Assembly: GCA_016584305.1 (NCBI GenBank)
Contig: JACEEZ010025355.1
Span: forward strand, 537,315-601,314
Length of the DNA stretch: 64,000 bases
Reading direction: 5' to 3'
Source of the DNA: Chionoecetes opilio
Lineage: Eukaryota > Arthropoda > Malacostraca > Decapoda > Majidae
Part shown: positions 26,705 through 39,761 of the stretch, piece after piece
How the letters are laid out: each line of letters begins with the position of its first letter
Position numbering within the stretch: position 1 is the first letter of the stretch
Made by a program: the position numbers and the translations under genes
Notes under the pieces: model-generated
Seen by the model: only the letters and a program-made list of their open reading frames with translations
The model's database searches: none
What the model was told of the DNA's origin: nothing

Positions 26705-27403
26705 AAAATATATGTAACTTTCCATTCTGTCAATTATCCTTTTCAACATAGTCTTATCACCACAGTGAATTCCAAAGAAACATTCACAGACCTTCCTGAA
26801 CTGAACCATGATTGGAGTTAAGATAGCGTTTTTGACCCATTTACTATTTTATTTTACTTTGCCTGTTACTTAATTACTACTCTATTGATGTGGATAAGAG
26901 TCACCTTTATAAAAGGCAGGTTACATGTTCATGCAGTTTAGATACTGTAACCTGATGTTAACTCATCAATTTACATGCTCATGTGATATAAGTGTTGAAT
27001 GTTTAGCTTTCTGGGTTGTGGAGGACGTACTCATCTCATGTTTTCTTTGATCTGCCTTCTGGGATTTTACCTTTTTACTTTGAAATGTTCAACACCTTCA
27101 TTTTCATCCTTTCTCCACGGGATGAAGCCATTAAATTAATCACATTATTGATGCTGTCAGTCCAAAGTATTCTAGTTTATAATTTATCAAGATATCATTT
27201 ACAGCAGCAATCACACTCAACTCATCCTACTCGTTTAATTCATTCAAACGATTTCACTTTGTTGCAGACAAGAAGTGTTTGTGCTGGCAAGTACAGTAAG
27301 CAGTGAGTGTGTTCACGTAGGACAGCTTGGAAACTATTTTTTTTGCTTAAGGTTTCAGGCTCAAGGATGTAGATAGTTCCCAACGCTGTCTGCTTCCTTA
27401 TAC

Positions 27404-27438
<35 letters not shown>

Positions 27439-28950
27439 CATATATATATGTTAATTAGCTTTAGTAATTGGCATATAGCTATCTATAGTTAATATAAGAA
27501 ATCAAGAGAATGTACCATATTTTTTATGCAAATATCATCTGCTTCACTTCTTTCAGGAACACGTGAGTGAAAGCAGTGCACACTGCCTTTATATGAATAA
27601 GAAGATTGTGCAATATACATATATATATATATATATTTTCCATGTATCAGTATTTTTTACAATAGTTTATGTATTTGTGAAATATAAAAACTGCACGAGT
27701 GGCGACTCATGAGAAGGCCACAATGTAGGAGAATAGTGTACTGTGTGTGCAGCAGACGACACGTAGGAGGGGAGGCAGGCCGAGGTGTGCGTCAGGTGGG
27801 AGGGAGGCAGAGGCGTGCAGAGGAGCAGTGACTGCATGCACGCTCACCTCACGAAACAGGAGTTCATTGCTGCTGTTAGTGTCAGAGAGAGAACAAACTG
27901 CTGTTAGTTTTTTCGTAGTTAGTGTCAGAGCAGCGCGTCCTAAAGAAACAAGTGTCTTTCTCTGAACCTGTTGCAGCCAATGTTTTGAGGCGCACAATAA
28001 AAACGGCAATCTCATGTGCAATCTTTGTACCCCTCCACCTCCATTGTAAAGGCATGACCCCTCACAGCTGTGCCCGGTGCCGACGTGTGAGGACTTCGAG
28101 GTCGGTGGCCTTGGTCTCAGGGTGGTGGCGGGGGAGACGGCTTCGTGGGTGTCGTCCGCTACCTCGCTCTGGGGCGTGACGATTTTTGCATGGTTATTTT
28201 TCCTCCTTTCTTTCCATTAGCCTTTTCAATGGCCATGATTGGTCTAGGAGACAAACTAGGCCGAGGTTGTGAATCTTGTAAAAACACCAGCGAGGGAAAT
28301 CAGACCATTCACACATAAAAGGAAACAGTGGTGAGACTGAGCGCCACAAATATCAAAATCAAGGATAATATAAAAAAATTAAGAATACTGTATCTCTACG
28401 GTAAAGTATATACTATATCTCTAAAGTATATATATATCTCTTAAAAGTATATACTATACCTCTAAAGTATACTATACCTCTATATACTATCCTTGATCAA
28501 AACGGGATAATAAAAACTATTAACAAGAACAAATGAATTCAATTGTATGGTCGCGTTTGACGGCCCGTGTGTAATTAATGTTGAGTTCATGAGGCATTCA
28601 TTCACCACGTATAGAGAGAGATATGTTGTACACAGTGGCGTACCCAGAAAATTGAAAAGGGGGGCCTATATATATATATATCCTCCAACGATTTCAGTAT
28701 TCACATTGCAACTGCATGACCCTTTTTTTTGTATATGAATCATTCGCGCGCGCACACGATTCTTTTTTTCAAGATTAACTGACTAACTATTAAAAGTCTA
28801 TTGATCTACGGTAGCTTTTTCCATGTTTCGTGTACGTGCGCTGCATTGCATTCTATCGAGATCTTCGTTGTGAGCAGACATTCACGTGAAGCATTTTGTC
28901 CTACATTCACGGACGCAGCCATGGTTGGGTGGGTGGCGTGCAGTGATGTA
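26705..28950. other. Intergenic DNA
   Basis: AT-rich with TA microsatellites. There is a GC-rich island at about 27760-28180 and repeated atatactatacctctaaagt units at about 28395-28490. A hAT-like tip CAGTGGCGTACCCAG lies at about 28633. No supported gene. Confidence 0.4.
27400..27636. repeat. (TA)n microsatellites
   Basis: Two AT runs (27401-27448 and 27615-27636) separated by AT-rich unique sequence. Confidence 0.75.
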
Positions 28951-28956
28951 AAAGTG

Positions 28957-29246
28957 ATCTCTTCCTTATTTTCTTATGTTCTTATTGGAAAAGCGTAGAT
29001 TTAAAAAGGAAATAGGGAAAAACTAGTTTACAAATAGGGTGGTAAATTATTGGAATGGACTCAGTCGTCAGGCAGTTAGTGTGGAGTCAATGTGGAGCTT
29101 TAAAAGGAGGCTAGACAATTTCATGGATGGGGATGAAAGGTGGATGTAGGTACGGTAGTGTTAAGTAAGTAACAGGAACTACCACGTACTATGTGTATAG
29201 GTCTCGTGGTCACTTGTAGCTTCCTTATTTTCTTATGTTCTTGTCT
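28957..29246 (+). mobile_element. LINE-A tail plus a second LINE-A copy
   Basis: A 28-base tail (cttccttattttcttatgtt, 28957-28984) is followed directly by a fresh copy starting ttggaaaagcgtagatttaa. This suggests one copy inserted into or beside the tail of another. Confidence 0.72.
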
Positions 29247-29280
29247 GGCACATCCCCTTTTTTTGGCATTATAATCAATT
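29247..29280 (+). mobile_element. LINE-C tail fragment
   Basis: Short tail ctggcacatcccctttttt then ggcattataatcaat, directly following a LINE-A tail. Confidence 0.5.
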
Positions 29281-29291
29281 TTGTGTTCTTA

Positions 29292-30191
29292 AGCCCCTAT
29301 CTCACATTCACGTATCTGAACACGAATGAACACGATTTAACGTTTTTCCTTAAATCGTGTTAGAACGTATGAAGGTCGCGCACTCATTCGTGTTAAGTCG
29401 TGGTCGGTCGCGCGCGGTCGTATGGACGTCGCAGCTCGGCTTAAATCGTGTTATAAATTTTTGCAATGCAAAAATTTATAACACGATTTAAGCCGAGCTG
29501 AAAAGTCGTGTTCAGTCGTATGAAGGTCGTATGACAGTCGTGTTCAATCGTATGAAGATCGTGTTCAGTCGTATGAAGATCGTGTTCAGTCGCGTTCAGT
29601 CGTGTTGAAAAAAAAAGTTATCGGATCATCCCCAAAATGGCCTTAAAACCTTCCCATGGTCAACCTGGTTCCAAAACTGTGCCATATGATGGGATTGCGC
29701 CACGGGGGGCGGAACCTATAGCACACACACACACACACACAGACATACACACACACTTTCGCTTATATTATTATAGATAGATGACCCACGTGACCAAAAT
29801 AAACAAAAATATGTCGTATGAAGGTCTTGCTCAGTCGTATGGAGATCGTGTTTAGTTTTGTAGTCGTATGGACATCGTAATGATTCGTGTTTAATCGTAT
29901 GGCGGTCGTCGTATGTGATTCGTGTGTTAAGAGTCGTATGGGCGTCGTTTTACATGGGGTCGTGTTTGTCGTATGACATCGTATTGGGGTCGTGTTAATG
30001 GGGTTAATTCGTGTTGTATCGTATGAAGTATCTTATGGGGTCGTATGGAAGTTGTGTCAGTCGTAGAAGGTCGATGAGGGTCGGTTTGGTTAAGAAATTT
30101 GCTAACCACGGTCGGCACAATTCGAACACGATTTTCAACTTTCTTAAATCGTGTTCGCAATTTCTTAAATCGTGTATGTGAGATAGGGGCT
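29292..30191. mobile_element. Harbinger-like element, 900 bp, TTA duplication
   Basis: TIR AGCCCCTATCTCACATTCACG at the left and its near-complement at the right, with TTA on each side (29289-29291, 30192-30194). The inside is packed with subrepeats of tcgtatgaaggtcgtgttca. A PIF/Harbinger label follows from the 3 bp TTA duplication and is an inference. It contains a separate repeat at 29612-29782. Confidence 0.68.
29612..29782 (+). repeat. Dispersed repeat with CA tract and tttcgctt end
   Basis: Shares atcggatcatc, cctggttccaaaa, atatgatgggattgcgccac and ggcggaacctata with 34716-34912. Both copies end in a CA run plus actttcgctt...atagat, like the 3' end of an RTE-type LINE or SINE. Confidence 0.65.
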
Positions 30192-30597
30192 TTATGTGTG
30201 AGTGACGGACGCGGTTGCATGTCGCCCTCAAGACTGCGAGTGTGCGTGCGTGCCAACGAGAGGAAGGGAAGGGTGGACACAGGGACAACCCTACCATCGA
30301 TGACTCTTTTATGGTATCCACACGGAGACACAGAGAGATAGACTATAATGTCACAGGATATACGAAACGATGGGATCAAAGGGACTTGCTGGTATTGGAT
30401 AGGGAATCTGTGAATATAATGAGAAGGGACAGAGCTGCAGCATGCCTCCCTAATTGATGAGATGATTGAGGATTTCATTTTTTTCTTTTTCTTTTATCTC
30501 TCTCTCTCTCTGAACATACCGTATATATGTAGGCTACATACAGTTCACACTTTACTCCTTTCATTACGAGTTCAAATTAGGACAAGATTTGACATAT

Positions 30598-30662
30598 TTA
30601 CAGGAACTACCACTTCTAATAGATCTCGCGGCCTCTTGTAGCTTCCTTATGTTTTTCCTTAT
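30598..30662 (+). mobile_element. LINE-A tail fragment
   Basis: Only the last 65 bases are present: caggaactaccac, gcggcctcttgtagcttcct and the tail. Confidence 0.65.
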
Positions 30663-30928
30663 GTGCACAAATGGAAGAGGCCTTCCATTTGTGCCCAAGT
30701 TCCAGGAACCAGTTCTTTCAGTTCAGGGTTGGGTTCAAGTTCCTGGTTCTGGGTTCGCGTGTCACAAATGGAACGCAAAAACCCCGTTTTTTTGTTTACA
30801 AACAAACTCAGCTGGCGAGGCAAGAGAGAGAGAGAGAGAGAGAGATTAAAAGTGGTAACTCAGCTGTGATGTGAAGGGATCATATAAAGTTTAAGATCGC
30901 GGGACCGCAATTTCCTCCACCAGTGCTA

Positions 30929-31609
30929 CCGTAGATAACAGTGAAGTCGTCACCTGCAGTGAAGTCGCCAGGCGCCAAATATTACGAATTATAGCATCAC
31001 TACTGATTTTTATGTGCCACTGAAGATGTTACACAGTAGTTTATATCATGATTGTATAATCTACCCTGTTTCAGCGTTGTTTTATGCTTTGTATCTGCAA
31101 ATATAACTGTTGCGCATTTTGCTTCTCATGTTTTTCTTCGCGCGATGACAGACAGTAAACAGTAGCTTTTCGGGCGGCAGGACGCAGACTTGCCAGATCT
31201 TTCAAACTTGAATAGAATTTATTTTCACGTTGGCAGAGGAATTTTTATATATCCAAGCATCTTCCGCAGTTAATATACATAGAGACTTGTTTTACTTTAC
31301 CTCTAATTTCCCTGAATTCCCCAGAGTGGCGACTCAACTATTGGATTAAAATACTAGCTGATATTAAAATACTAGCTGGCGACTTTATTGTAGTAGGTAT
31401 AGTGAGGTCGCCACTCGGTTTTATTTTTGTAATTTGTTCATTTATAGCCCTAATATGACACAGATGAAGACACAAAATGACACAGACTTTCCAGATAGCC
31501 CCTTCTAACTTTCCTGAAATCATGGATGTAGAAATTTAAGTATTAACGCCACCACACGTCTGTAAATAACAAAGAAACGTAGAACTGGCGACTTCACTGT
31601 TATCTACGG
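30929..31609. mobile_element. Larger relative of TA-MITE-2, 681 bp
   Basis: Ends CCGTAGATAACAGTGAAGTC and the complement, flanked by TA. It shares the gtcgccaggcgcca and atagcatcactac blocks with TA-MITE-2. No clear ORF. The segment 31465-31555 recurs at about 32548-32622. Confidence 0.72.
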
Positions 31610-32287
31610 TAGACTAATAGGCCTGTCTGACATCCTCTCCGACTCGTGCATGCGGAAAACCCTTCACGATAAGAGAAATAGGGCCCAAGGCGGCCAATAT
31701 TTGTGATGAACTGAAAACTCTACCCAGGCTACCGACCGCCCTATGTGGGTAGAGAAAGTTCAAGGGTTTTGCTGTATCACTACGCGCGTCGCCTCGGACC
31801 CAGGTTTTCGTGCGCAAATGGAACGCCTGAATTCTTGGGTTCCGTGAACTGGTTCCTGAAATGTCGCAAATGGAAGAGGCCTAAATTTATTCTTATTTTC
31901 CCTCTCAGTTCTTCCATGTCCATCGATCATATCCCGTCAGGCGTCATATCAGACACGTAGACATTTCTGCCTTTACAGCCGCTATGGAACACTTTTGACT
32001 TGCCTGGTGATTCTCCGTCTCGTTGATTAAATTATTGCAGTAATTCACGCTGATCCTCGCATTTCTATCGTAATATAATATTAATTCTCCTCATTTCATT
32101 ACGTGGAACTGAACCTTCTCTATTGTGAATATATCGAGTCGTCATTTTTTCTGAATAGCTACAGGTAGTATATTCTTTGAAGTGCAATTTTCATTCATAT
32201 CTATACGTCTTTTTTTTATCTCTTTCCTTACACAAGAGTTAATATCATATTGAGTGGTAGCCCTATATATCATGGTCTTCCTAGTTG

Positions 32288-32423
<136 letters not shown>

Positions 32424-32624
32424 CTGTATGTGCTCTATATTACTCACTAGCCGCAAAGCCGCCGGGCGGACTTTTTGGCTAGCTCCTGCGGAGGGCTATT
32501 GGTGGGCCCTCGGCCCACCACCTGTGTTTGGTGGGCCTTTGGCCCACCAAACACAGACTCTCCAGATAGCCCCTTCTAACTTTCCTGAAATCATGGATGT
32601 AGAAATGTATGTATTAACGCCAAC

Positions 32625-32885
32625 CCATTCACATCACCCCCAACCCATTCACTCACCCATTACCCATCACCCCCCACCCATTCACTCACCCATTACCCAT
32701 CACCCCCCACCCATTCACTCACCCATTACCCATCACCACACACCCATTCACTCACCCATTACCCATCACCCCCCATCTATTCCCTCACCCATCAACCCCC
32801 ACCCATTCACTCACCCATCACCCCACACCCATTACCCATCACCCCACCCATTCACTCACCCATTACCCATCACCCTACATCAAGG
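32625..32885 (+). repeat. About 32 bp minisatellite
   Basis: Units of acccattcactcacccatta with ccatcacccccc spacers, about eight copies, some truncated. Confidence 0.85.
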
Positions 32886-32892
32886 CTTCCTC

Positions 32893-34661
32893 AATTAGAG
32901 AGAACTGCAACTCCGAAATGCCAGTGGTCGCTGGCAGTTTTAACTCACAATTTGGTGAAAAGTTGGTCAACTTGAAAGAAAAATATGGGCTTATTCCACT
33001 GCACTTAAAACACAAAAGTATAATATTAAGAACGATTTTCTTCTATATGTATATTGTATAGAAGCCTGATTCTGTAAAACATTGTATATAACCAAATAAC
33101 CAAGTAGGTTATAGTTGAGGAGGCGAGGTAAATGCTACTCTATGATATTATATAGTCAATAACGAATGTTTAGAAGTTATCTATACCTAGGCAGTCATAT
33201 TTTCCTGTTATTATTGTGTATCAATCAGATAGAAAGCCTGGAAGTGCAATGAGTCGACGCGTGAAGTCGTAATGTTTTGATTCAATCTCCCCGCCACAAT
33301 CTCCCCGCCCACCACTCCCCGCCGCGGCATGTCGCCTCCACAATTGGAGAGAACTGAAACTCGAGAAATGCCAGTGGTCGCTGGCAGTTTTAACTCAAAG
33401 GTTGGTCTACTGTGTTTTCCCTCCGCGACTAATATTTTTCATAAATCAATTTCGCGATAAATATTGATGCACCGCATCTGAATACTAAAAAAGAACGTTC
33501 TTCTGTTGTTCTAGTAAGTGTATGCATGACATGCATTACGATTGAACGTTCTAAGATAGCAATTTAATGCAAATTACTCGCCTCGAGTAGCAAAGCTTAA
33601 TATATTTTTTACATGTATATTGTGGCATGTAAAATTTGGGCGATGTTCACACTGTTTTCTAAGACAGTACTGCTGCGTCTGGCAAACGCTTGTCAAAATA
33701 CAATAAGCAATGCCTTGGAAAAACGAAGAATAAAGAATGCCGAAATCGGCTTGTTGCTGCGACAATGTAGGTTATAATTGTGGAGGCGACACGCCGCGGC
33801 GGGGAGTGGTGGCGGGGAGATTGTGGCGGGGAGATTGAATCAAAACATTGCTACTTCACGCGTCGACTCATTGCACTTCCAGGCTTTCTATCTGATTGAT
33901 ACACAATAATAACAGGAACATATGACTGCCTAGGTATAGATAACTTCTAAACATACGTTATTGACTGTATAATATCATAGAGTAACATTTACCTCGCCTC
34001 CTCAACTATAACCTACTTGGTTATTTGGTTAAATACATGTTTTACAGAATCAGGCTTCTATACAATATACATATAGAAGAAAATCGTTCTTAAAATTATA
34101 CTTTTGTGTTTTAAGTGCAGTGGAATAAGCCCATATTTTTCTTTCAAGTTGACCAACTTTTCACCAAATTGTGAGTTAAAACTGCCAGCGACCACTGGCA
34201 TTTCGGAGTTGCAGTTCTCTCTAATTATAACCTACATTGTCGCAGCAACAAGCCGATTTCGGCATTCTTTATTCTTCGTTTTTCCAAGGCATTGCTTATT
34301 GTATTTTGACAAGCGTTTGCCAGACGCAGCAGTAATGTCTTAGAAAACAGTGTGAACATCGCCCAAATTTTACATGCCACAATATACATGTAAAAAATAT
34401 ATTAAGCTTTGCTACTCGAGGCGAGTAATTTGCATTAAATTGCTATTATAGAACGTTCCATCGTAATGCATGTCATCCATATAATTAGTAGAACAACAGA
34501 AGAACTATATCTTTTGGTATTCAGATGCGGTGCATCAATGTTTATCGCGAAATTAATTTATGAAAAATATTAGTCGCGGAGCCAAAACACAAGTAGACCA
34601 ACCTTTGAGTTAAAACTGCTAGCGAACACTGGCATTTCTCGAGTTTCAGTTCATTGGAATT
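32893..34661. repeat. Four-part inverted-repeat structure A-B-A'-B'
   Basis: A (32893-33345), B (33342-33779), A' (33776-34226, inverted A) and B' (34223-34661, inverted B). Each part is about 440 bases and starts and ends at AATT. A and B share the same outer 50 bases (agagaactg, then gaaatgccagtggtcgctgg). No ORF of note. The A arms carry GC-rich ctccccgcc repeats. Confidence 0.82.
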
Positions 34662-34715
34662 CTCGCAACCCACTTTTTTCACAATTATCGCTAATAGGCT
34701 GCTGAAAAAAAAAGA

Positions 34716-34848
34716 AAAAAAAAAGTGATCGGATCATCTCATAAGTGGGCTTAAAGCCTTCCCCTGGTCACCTGGTTCCAAAAATGTGGTATATGATGGG
34801 ATTCCGCCACGGAGGGCGGAACCTATACCACACACACACACACACACA

Positions 34849-34891
<43 letters not shown>

Positions 34892-34912
34892 TCGCTTTTA
34901 TTAATATAGATT
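34716..34912 (+). repeat. Second copy of the CA-tract dispersed repeat
   Basis: Same order of blocks as 29612-29782, with a longer CA run and the end ctttcgcttttattaatata. Confidence 0.65.
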
Positions 34913-36110
34913 TAATGTAAATCCCTTCTACGACACACACGTACGGGTCGTAATAAAATCAAGACTCAAATGACCCTATATAGCGCTCTTCCCTCCATCT
35001 TACATAAGTTTTACTGTCTGGGTTCGCCTCCTTTGCTTCCCCCGACCCCCGACACGCAAGGTCGTCATATGGGGCGGTGCAGCGATCTGACTAGCTTCAC
35101 CCGCCCGATTAGCTTGAGGTTAGGTTTGATTTAGGTTTGGTTGTTCTCTTTCTAAATTACTTTTGCAATTTTACAATTTTTCCCGAGGTTGATGGCTCCC
35201 CACTGTCCCTTTGTACCTGTGTGGACCCGTTGATTGCATTATCTATCACACCTGCCGACGGTAAAGTGAACCAGCTGCTATGATTTGATACGCCTAACGG
35301 AAAATAGTTTCAATTCAACGATAAATGCAATCATTATATCATTATAGTCGTGCATCTACGCAGCAATAAAATAATACCATTAGCATAAATTATTCATATG
35401 TACCCGAGTCCATGCAGACACCAGCAGGAAGACACACACATCAATATATATATAGCTTTGCCCGTAGCATTATCCTGGAATGGACTGGAAGCTAGAGGTG
35501 ATAATAGTAAAAAATGTGCATCAATTTACATAAATACATAGGTAGCATAGAGATGAGATGAGACAAGAGGTGCACGTACGATCAAAGAGACACGCACATT
35601 ACAAATTTCTGCGAGTCGATTTCAAGGCCATTGCTATTTCCATATAATGTAAGTACGAGGACGATCGAGTACTCCATGAACCCTTGCATGATAGATCTAA
35701 TGCGAAGAACCCGTCACTACATTGGCTCCATTTCCCCATCTTTTACCTGTCCTATCCCCTTTCCATTCCCTTTCTCTACCTAGATTGTGTCCCATGAATC
35801 ATACTCAAATGTTATGATATACCACAGAACATTAGAACGCCTTTTAGACATGCATATGAGTATGTCGAATCATCATTTTATCATCGTCATCAAAATATAG
35901 ATGATAACATTAATGATGACAATTCTCTCTCATTTCATTATGTTGTAGTTTTTTGTCCAGAGAAAAGAGATAGATCGAGAGAGCGTATTTGTGATACTTG
36001 CAAGATTAAGCAACCTACATCGCATTTTTTATTCCAAACGATAATACTCAATAAGAAGACCATTGATGCAACTATTCATTGAAATAGTACATTCCATAGC
36101 CCGGAGGTTG
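34913..36110. other. Intergenic DNA before the NAP1 promoter
   Basis: Mostly unique AT-rich sequence; no ORF, tRNA or transposon end recognised. Confidence 0.4.
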
Positions 36111-36119
36111 ACTCATGAG

Positions 36120-36440
36120 ACAGTCATTCTCCCGCCAAATCTACTGTAAGACTGAACCCTGATTGGTGGGGAATGTGACGTCACACCATGCATCGCAGCC
36201 AAAAAGTGGAGAACATATGCTGCCTAACTTGTCTTCTCATCACACCACCCTAAAAACTAAGAGAATTTCAGTATTTGTGTTGTTAGAATTGGTTATAAGG
36301 ATAGGTGAATATGCTATATAGGCTCCATACTTCTTTGAACGAGGAATTCGTTTCCATACAAAATCCAGTTAGGTCACGTGACGCATCGTTTCCCGCCATC
36401 TTTGCCGCATGTTTGCCTGTCTGGCTCCGGAACCCGCTGA
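36120..36440 (+). promoter_or_regulatory. Candidate NAP1 promoter
   Basis: Contains an inverted CCAAT box (gattgg, about 36161), a palindromic CRE (tgacgtca, 36176-36183), an E-box cacgtg (about 36376) and E2F/YY1-like tttcccgccatctt. There is no clear TATA box. The motif set suits a proliferation-linked housekeeping gene such as NAP1 (inference). Confidence 0.4.
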
Positions 36441-36446
36441 GAGAAG
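36390..36446 (+). other. Candidate non-coding first exon of NAP1
   Basis: A GC-rich stretch with cgtttcccgccatcttt and a donor-like gagaag|gttagt at 36447 lies downstream of promoter-type motifs. The coding exon's acceptor (tatccttccag, 41445) leaves 22 bases of leader before the ATG, so at least one upstream leader exon must exist. The start is unknown; this assignment is an inference. Confidence 0.4.
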
Positions 36447-38639
36447 GTTAGTGGCGGCACGGGATCCTCCGGCCTGTTACTTATTGATTTATATCCTGTC
36501 ATTGAAGGGTTTCACTGGTCACGCAGACGCAGGCAATGTTGCTTGAGGTGTTATGGGTGGCGAGGGAGGCTGCAAGGCCGTGGTGGACCTGGCAAGGCTT
36601 TGTGGCAGCCCGGCCTGCACTGCTCTGCGCCTCATTATTATTGCATCTACTGCCCGTAATCACCTACACTATTTTGGAATTGATATTCGTGTTCCTTGAT
36701 CTAATTAGTGGGAGGTTTACTCTATAGCATTTCCTTCGAAAATTGATACTTTTTCGAGAAATTTAGCAAATATATTAACACGTTTTAGTCCGCCACGACC
36801 CGCTAGGCAGTTTTGCCAATGTCTCGCTGCTAGGGGCGCCCCTAGCCCCTTACCCTGGTCCGCTGCCCTCCTGACGGTGTATGGCGGGGGCCTCATGACG
36901 GCCATGCCGAGGTGGGGGTGACAGGTGTGGGGGGGCGGTGTGAAGGTGAATGCCATAATGTCTTTGTGTGATGTCTCACGTGGGTCATAATGGCCATGCG
37001 CCACCCCGCACCCTGCCTGGCCGCCCTCTGCTGCATGCCAGGGATCGCTGCCTGGCCACGGTCAGGGTGTGCAGCTGTAGGGCTGCAGGCTGCAGGGCCG
37101 AGGACTGGACGCTGTCAAAGGACAAGGGTCACAAAATGGTTTCGTTTTGACGTCATCAGTGTATCGGTTGGTCTTACTTTAGGAACTGTTCAATTACCAA
37201 GGTTGCTGCGCAGGAAGCAGGCGGCCCATCACAGCCCTTAAGCCTGGTGGGGTAGAAGGCCGCCTGCTCTGAGGTGACCACGACGTTTACCAGTAAAGGT
37301 GCGGACACAGCGTACGGCCGTGGGTGGTGGTGGTGTTAGCGGGGCCCTGGTGCACGGGATTACGGCCGTGCTCCCCAAACCTAAAGGGGAAGGTAGTGAT
37401 GGTGCAGCTGCGGGTTGAGGGTGTGAGGTATTGATGTGGCTGGGCCCTGCAAACCCCCGGGGTAATCCTGCCTTGGCCGCAGAAGGGTTTTAATAGCCGG
37501 TGAAGTATTTTACTGTCGTGTTGTGTTTGCCACGCCGAGGTGCTGTCAGGGACTTGTGATAGTGCGTCGATACTGTGGTTTGTTTTCTAGTGATCAATAA
37601 CAGATTAAACTTTAACCTTAATTTACGGGAGTAACATGTAAGTGGTGGCAACCACTGTGTTCAGGTAATGGCGCGATTATTGTTTTCTTCCTGGCTGTCA
37701 GAAAAGGTGAAATGATGCTCGAATATAATTTCTCATTGACTTTTGAGGAATTAAGTTTTCGTTCATAATATGAGTTCTGACGGTTTAGCACAAATTGCGG
37801 CTTTATATTGATAAGATAGTCTCTTCCTTTTCATACCAAATGGTGTAAAGTACTGAGTTTTTCGTGATTTAATTATTGAGTTTTATCGTGAGGGGCATGA
37901 ACAAGTATGCTGGGTAGTGCATGATGCTGAAACAGCTTAAGACTTACTCTTTAGTGCTTGCATACTTTAATTATTGTGAAACATTTGTCGTACAAACTGA
38001 TAACTTGCATCGCTGTTGATGCCTTTATTAGTGTCTTGTGATGCTGTGTACTCCTCAGTTGTGCTAAAAATAGGTTTTAGCTTCACATTTTTTTTAGGTT
38101 TGCACAGGAACAAAGTATCTCCATTTGGAAAAACATCCCATATTAAGTAAGCGAAAAAAAAATTAACTTGGCTGAAAATCTTGCAACAGTCATAAGGTAT
38201 ATATTTACCTAGAATACCAAAGCTCTCTTTTAGCACATGGATCAAGCACTATTTTTGTAGTACATCGATATTTGTCCAGTGATATCTTTAAAGGTGGCAG
38301 TGCTGCTAAGACGGATCGGTAACATTCTAGAGTCCTTTCCCGCCCTTATTAGTGGGCTATTTTCCTCCAGACCTTCACAGATATCTCTAAAACTTAAATA
38401 TAAAGTGGGGTAGAGATGCCCCCTCCCCTCTACCCCAAGAAACCTAGGGGAGTGGTGGGGTGTTTGGGTGGGGGAGACGGAAGTCACTGCCTGTTTGAAC
38501 AACCAAGGCACATTAAAATGTTACTTCAACAATATTGAGATATAAGAAGTAACAATGCTGGGTTTCATATCTTTACTTTAACAAAAAATATGCATTCAAG
38601 ATAGCATTGACCAGGTGCTTTCTTTTTTAGATACTTACC

Positions 38640-38720
38640 GATAATAATAATAATTTCATTCTCACCCGAAGGCGTACAGGAAAAACAACATTATACAGAC
38701 ATGAGTGAATGAACTTAAAG
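38640..38720 (+). repeat. Dispersed repeat with ataataat tract
   Basis: attctcacccgaaggcgtac then aggaaaaacaac matches 48672-48716; acagacatgagtgaatgaac matches 49054-49080. The second copy is split by a T-rich repeat. Confidence 0.6.
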
Positions 38721-39553
38721 TACTAAAGCAAACAAAATGTCTTTGCTCTGTGGCCATGCTCTTTAATGTGGCAATATATGTGGCTACCTATGATAACAGA
38801 TAGTCCAGGTGTAAACCCATTTATAATAAAACCAGGTTAATCAATCAGAAATTATTAGAAACGTGAACACCAGGGGATGGAGCTTGGGGCCAAAGGGTTA
38901 TGATAGCTTAGATGACAACGAACAGCAAGGTAACAGGATGGGTTGATGAATATCCCTGGCATTATATACTGTAGACAATCTGTAGTAGTGTAGTTTGTCC
39001 TCTGGAAACCAGTTGGAGGCTGATCAATGCCGTCCGGACGTTCCAGCCCGTCAGTCAGGGTCTTACCGTAGCTTGGCGGAGGAGGATGAAAGTTTGCCTT
39101 TGAACAATTTATTACCATTAGAACGAGGACTAGTACTATATTTGATATTTATTTTCAGGCATCTTGAAATTTCTAAATGTTGGTAATATTATCCCAACAC
39201 TGTTCTTTGTTATTTACGACCACCTGTTCTTTTATGTCAATATATCTTTGCACAGATGTCATTGATGAAAACAGTGTGGAAAGTATATTAAATTCTTAGG
39301 AGTATTATGATAGAAAGACCAATATCGACCCTATTGCAGAGCATGCAAACAGAGTTATGATCCAAATGCAGTAATACAAATGATCACACTCAAAAGGTTA
39401 ACAGTTGTCCTGTGCAGAACTACTCGCTTTCTTTCTACTTCACTTTCAAAACAGTAAACTAATACATCAGAAGAATAACAACAGCACCATGTTATCTATA
39501 AACATCATCACTCACGTACCATTGATAAACAACACTTATGGAGAATTTCTTTA

Positions 39554-39761
39554 CCCTTTGAGACCCAGAACGTAATTTGCAATGTAATTTGGCTAACATT
39601 AATTAGACAATTTTTAGTTAATATAAGCAATATTTTATAGATATGACCTGTTTAGTATCCTTGTCCACTAACTCATTTGGTATATTCAGTTACTTTTCGT
39701 TATTTTATGACTACAAAAGACAAATATTTTATAGCAAAGTAAAGATCTGGGCGTGAAGGGG
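39554..39761 (+). mobile_element. TTAA-MITE copy
   Basis: In NAP1 intron 1. The ends are ccctttgagacccagaacg and atctgggcgtgaagggg, the right side followed by TTAA. Confidence 0.76.

Noticed and set aside
36536..37241. Short plus-strand frames in the GC-rich start of NAP1 intron 1
   Set aside because: No homology or splice support; GC-rich DNA has few stops by composition.
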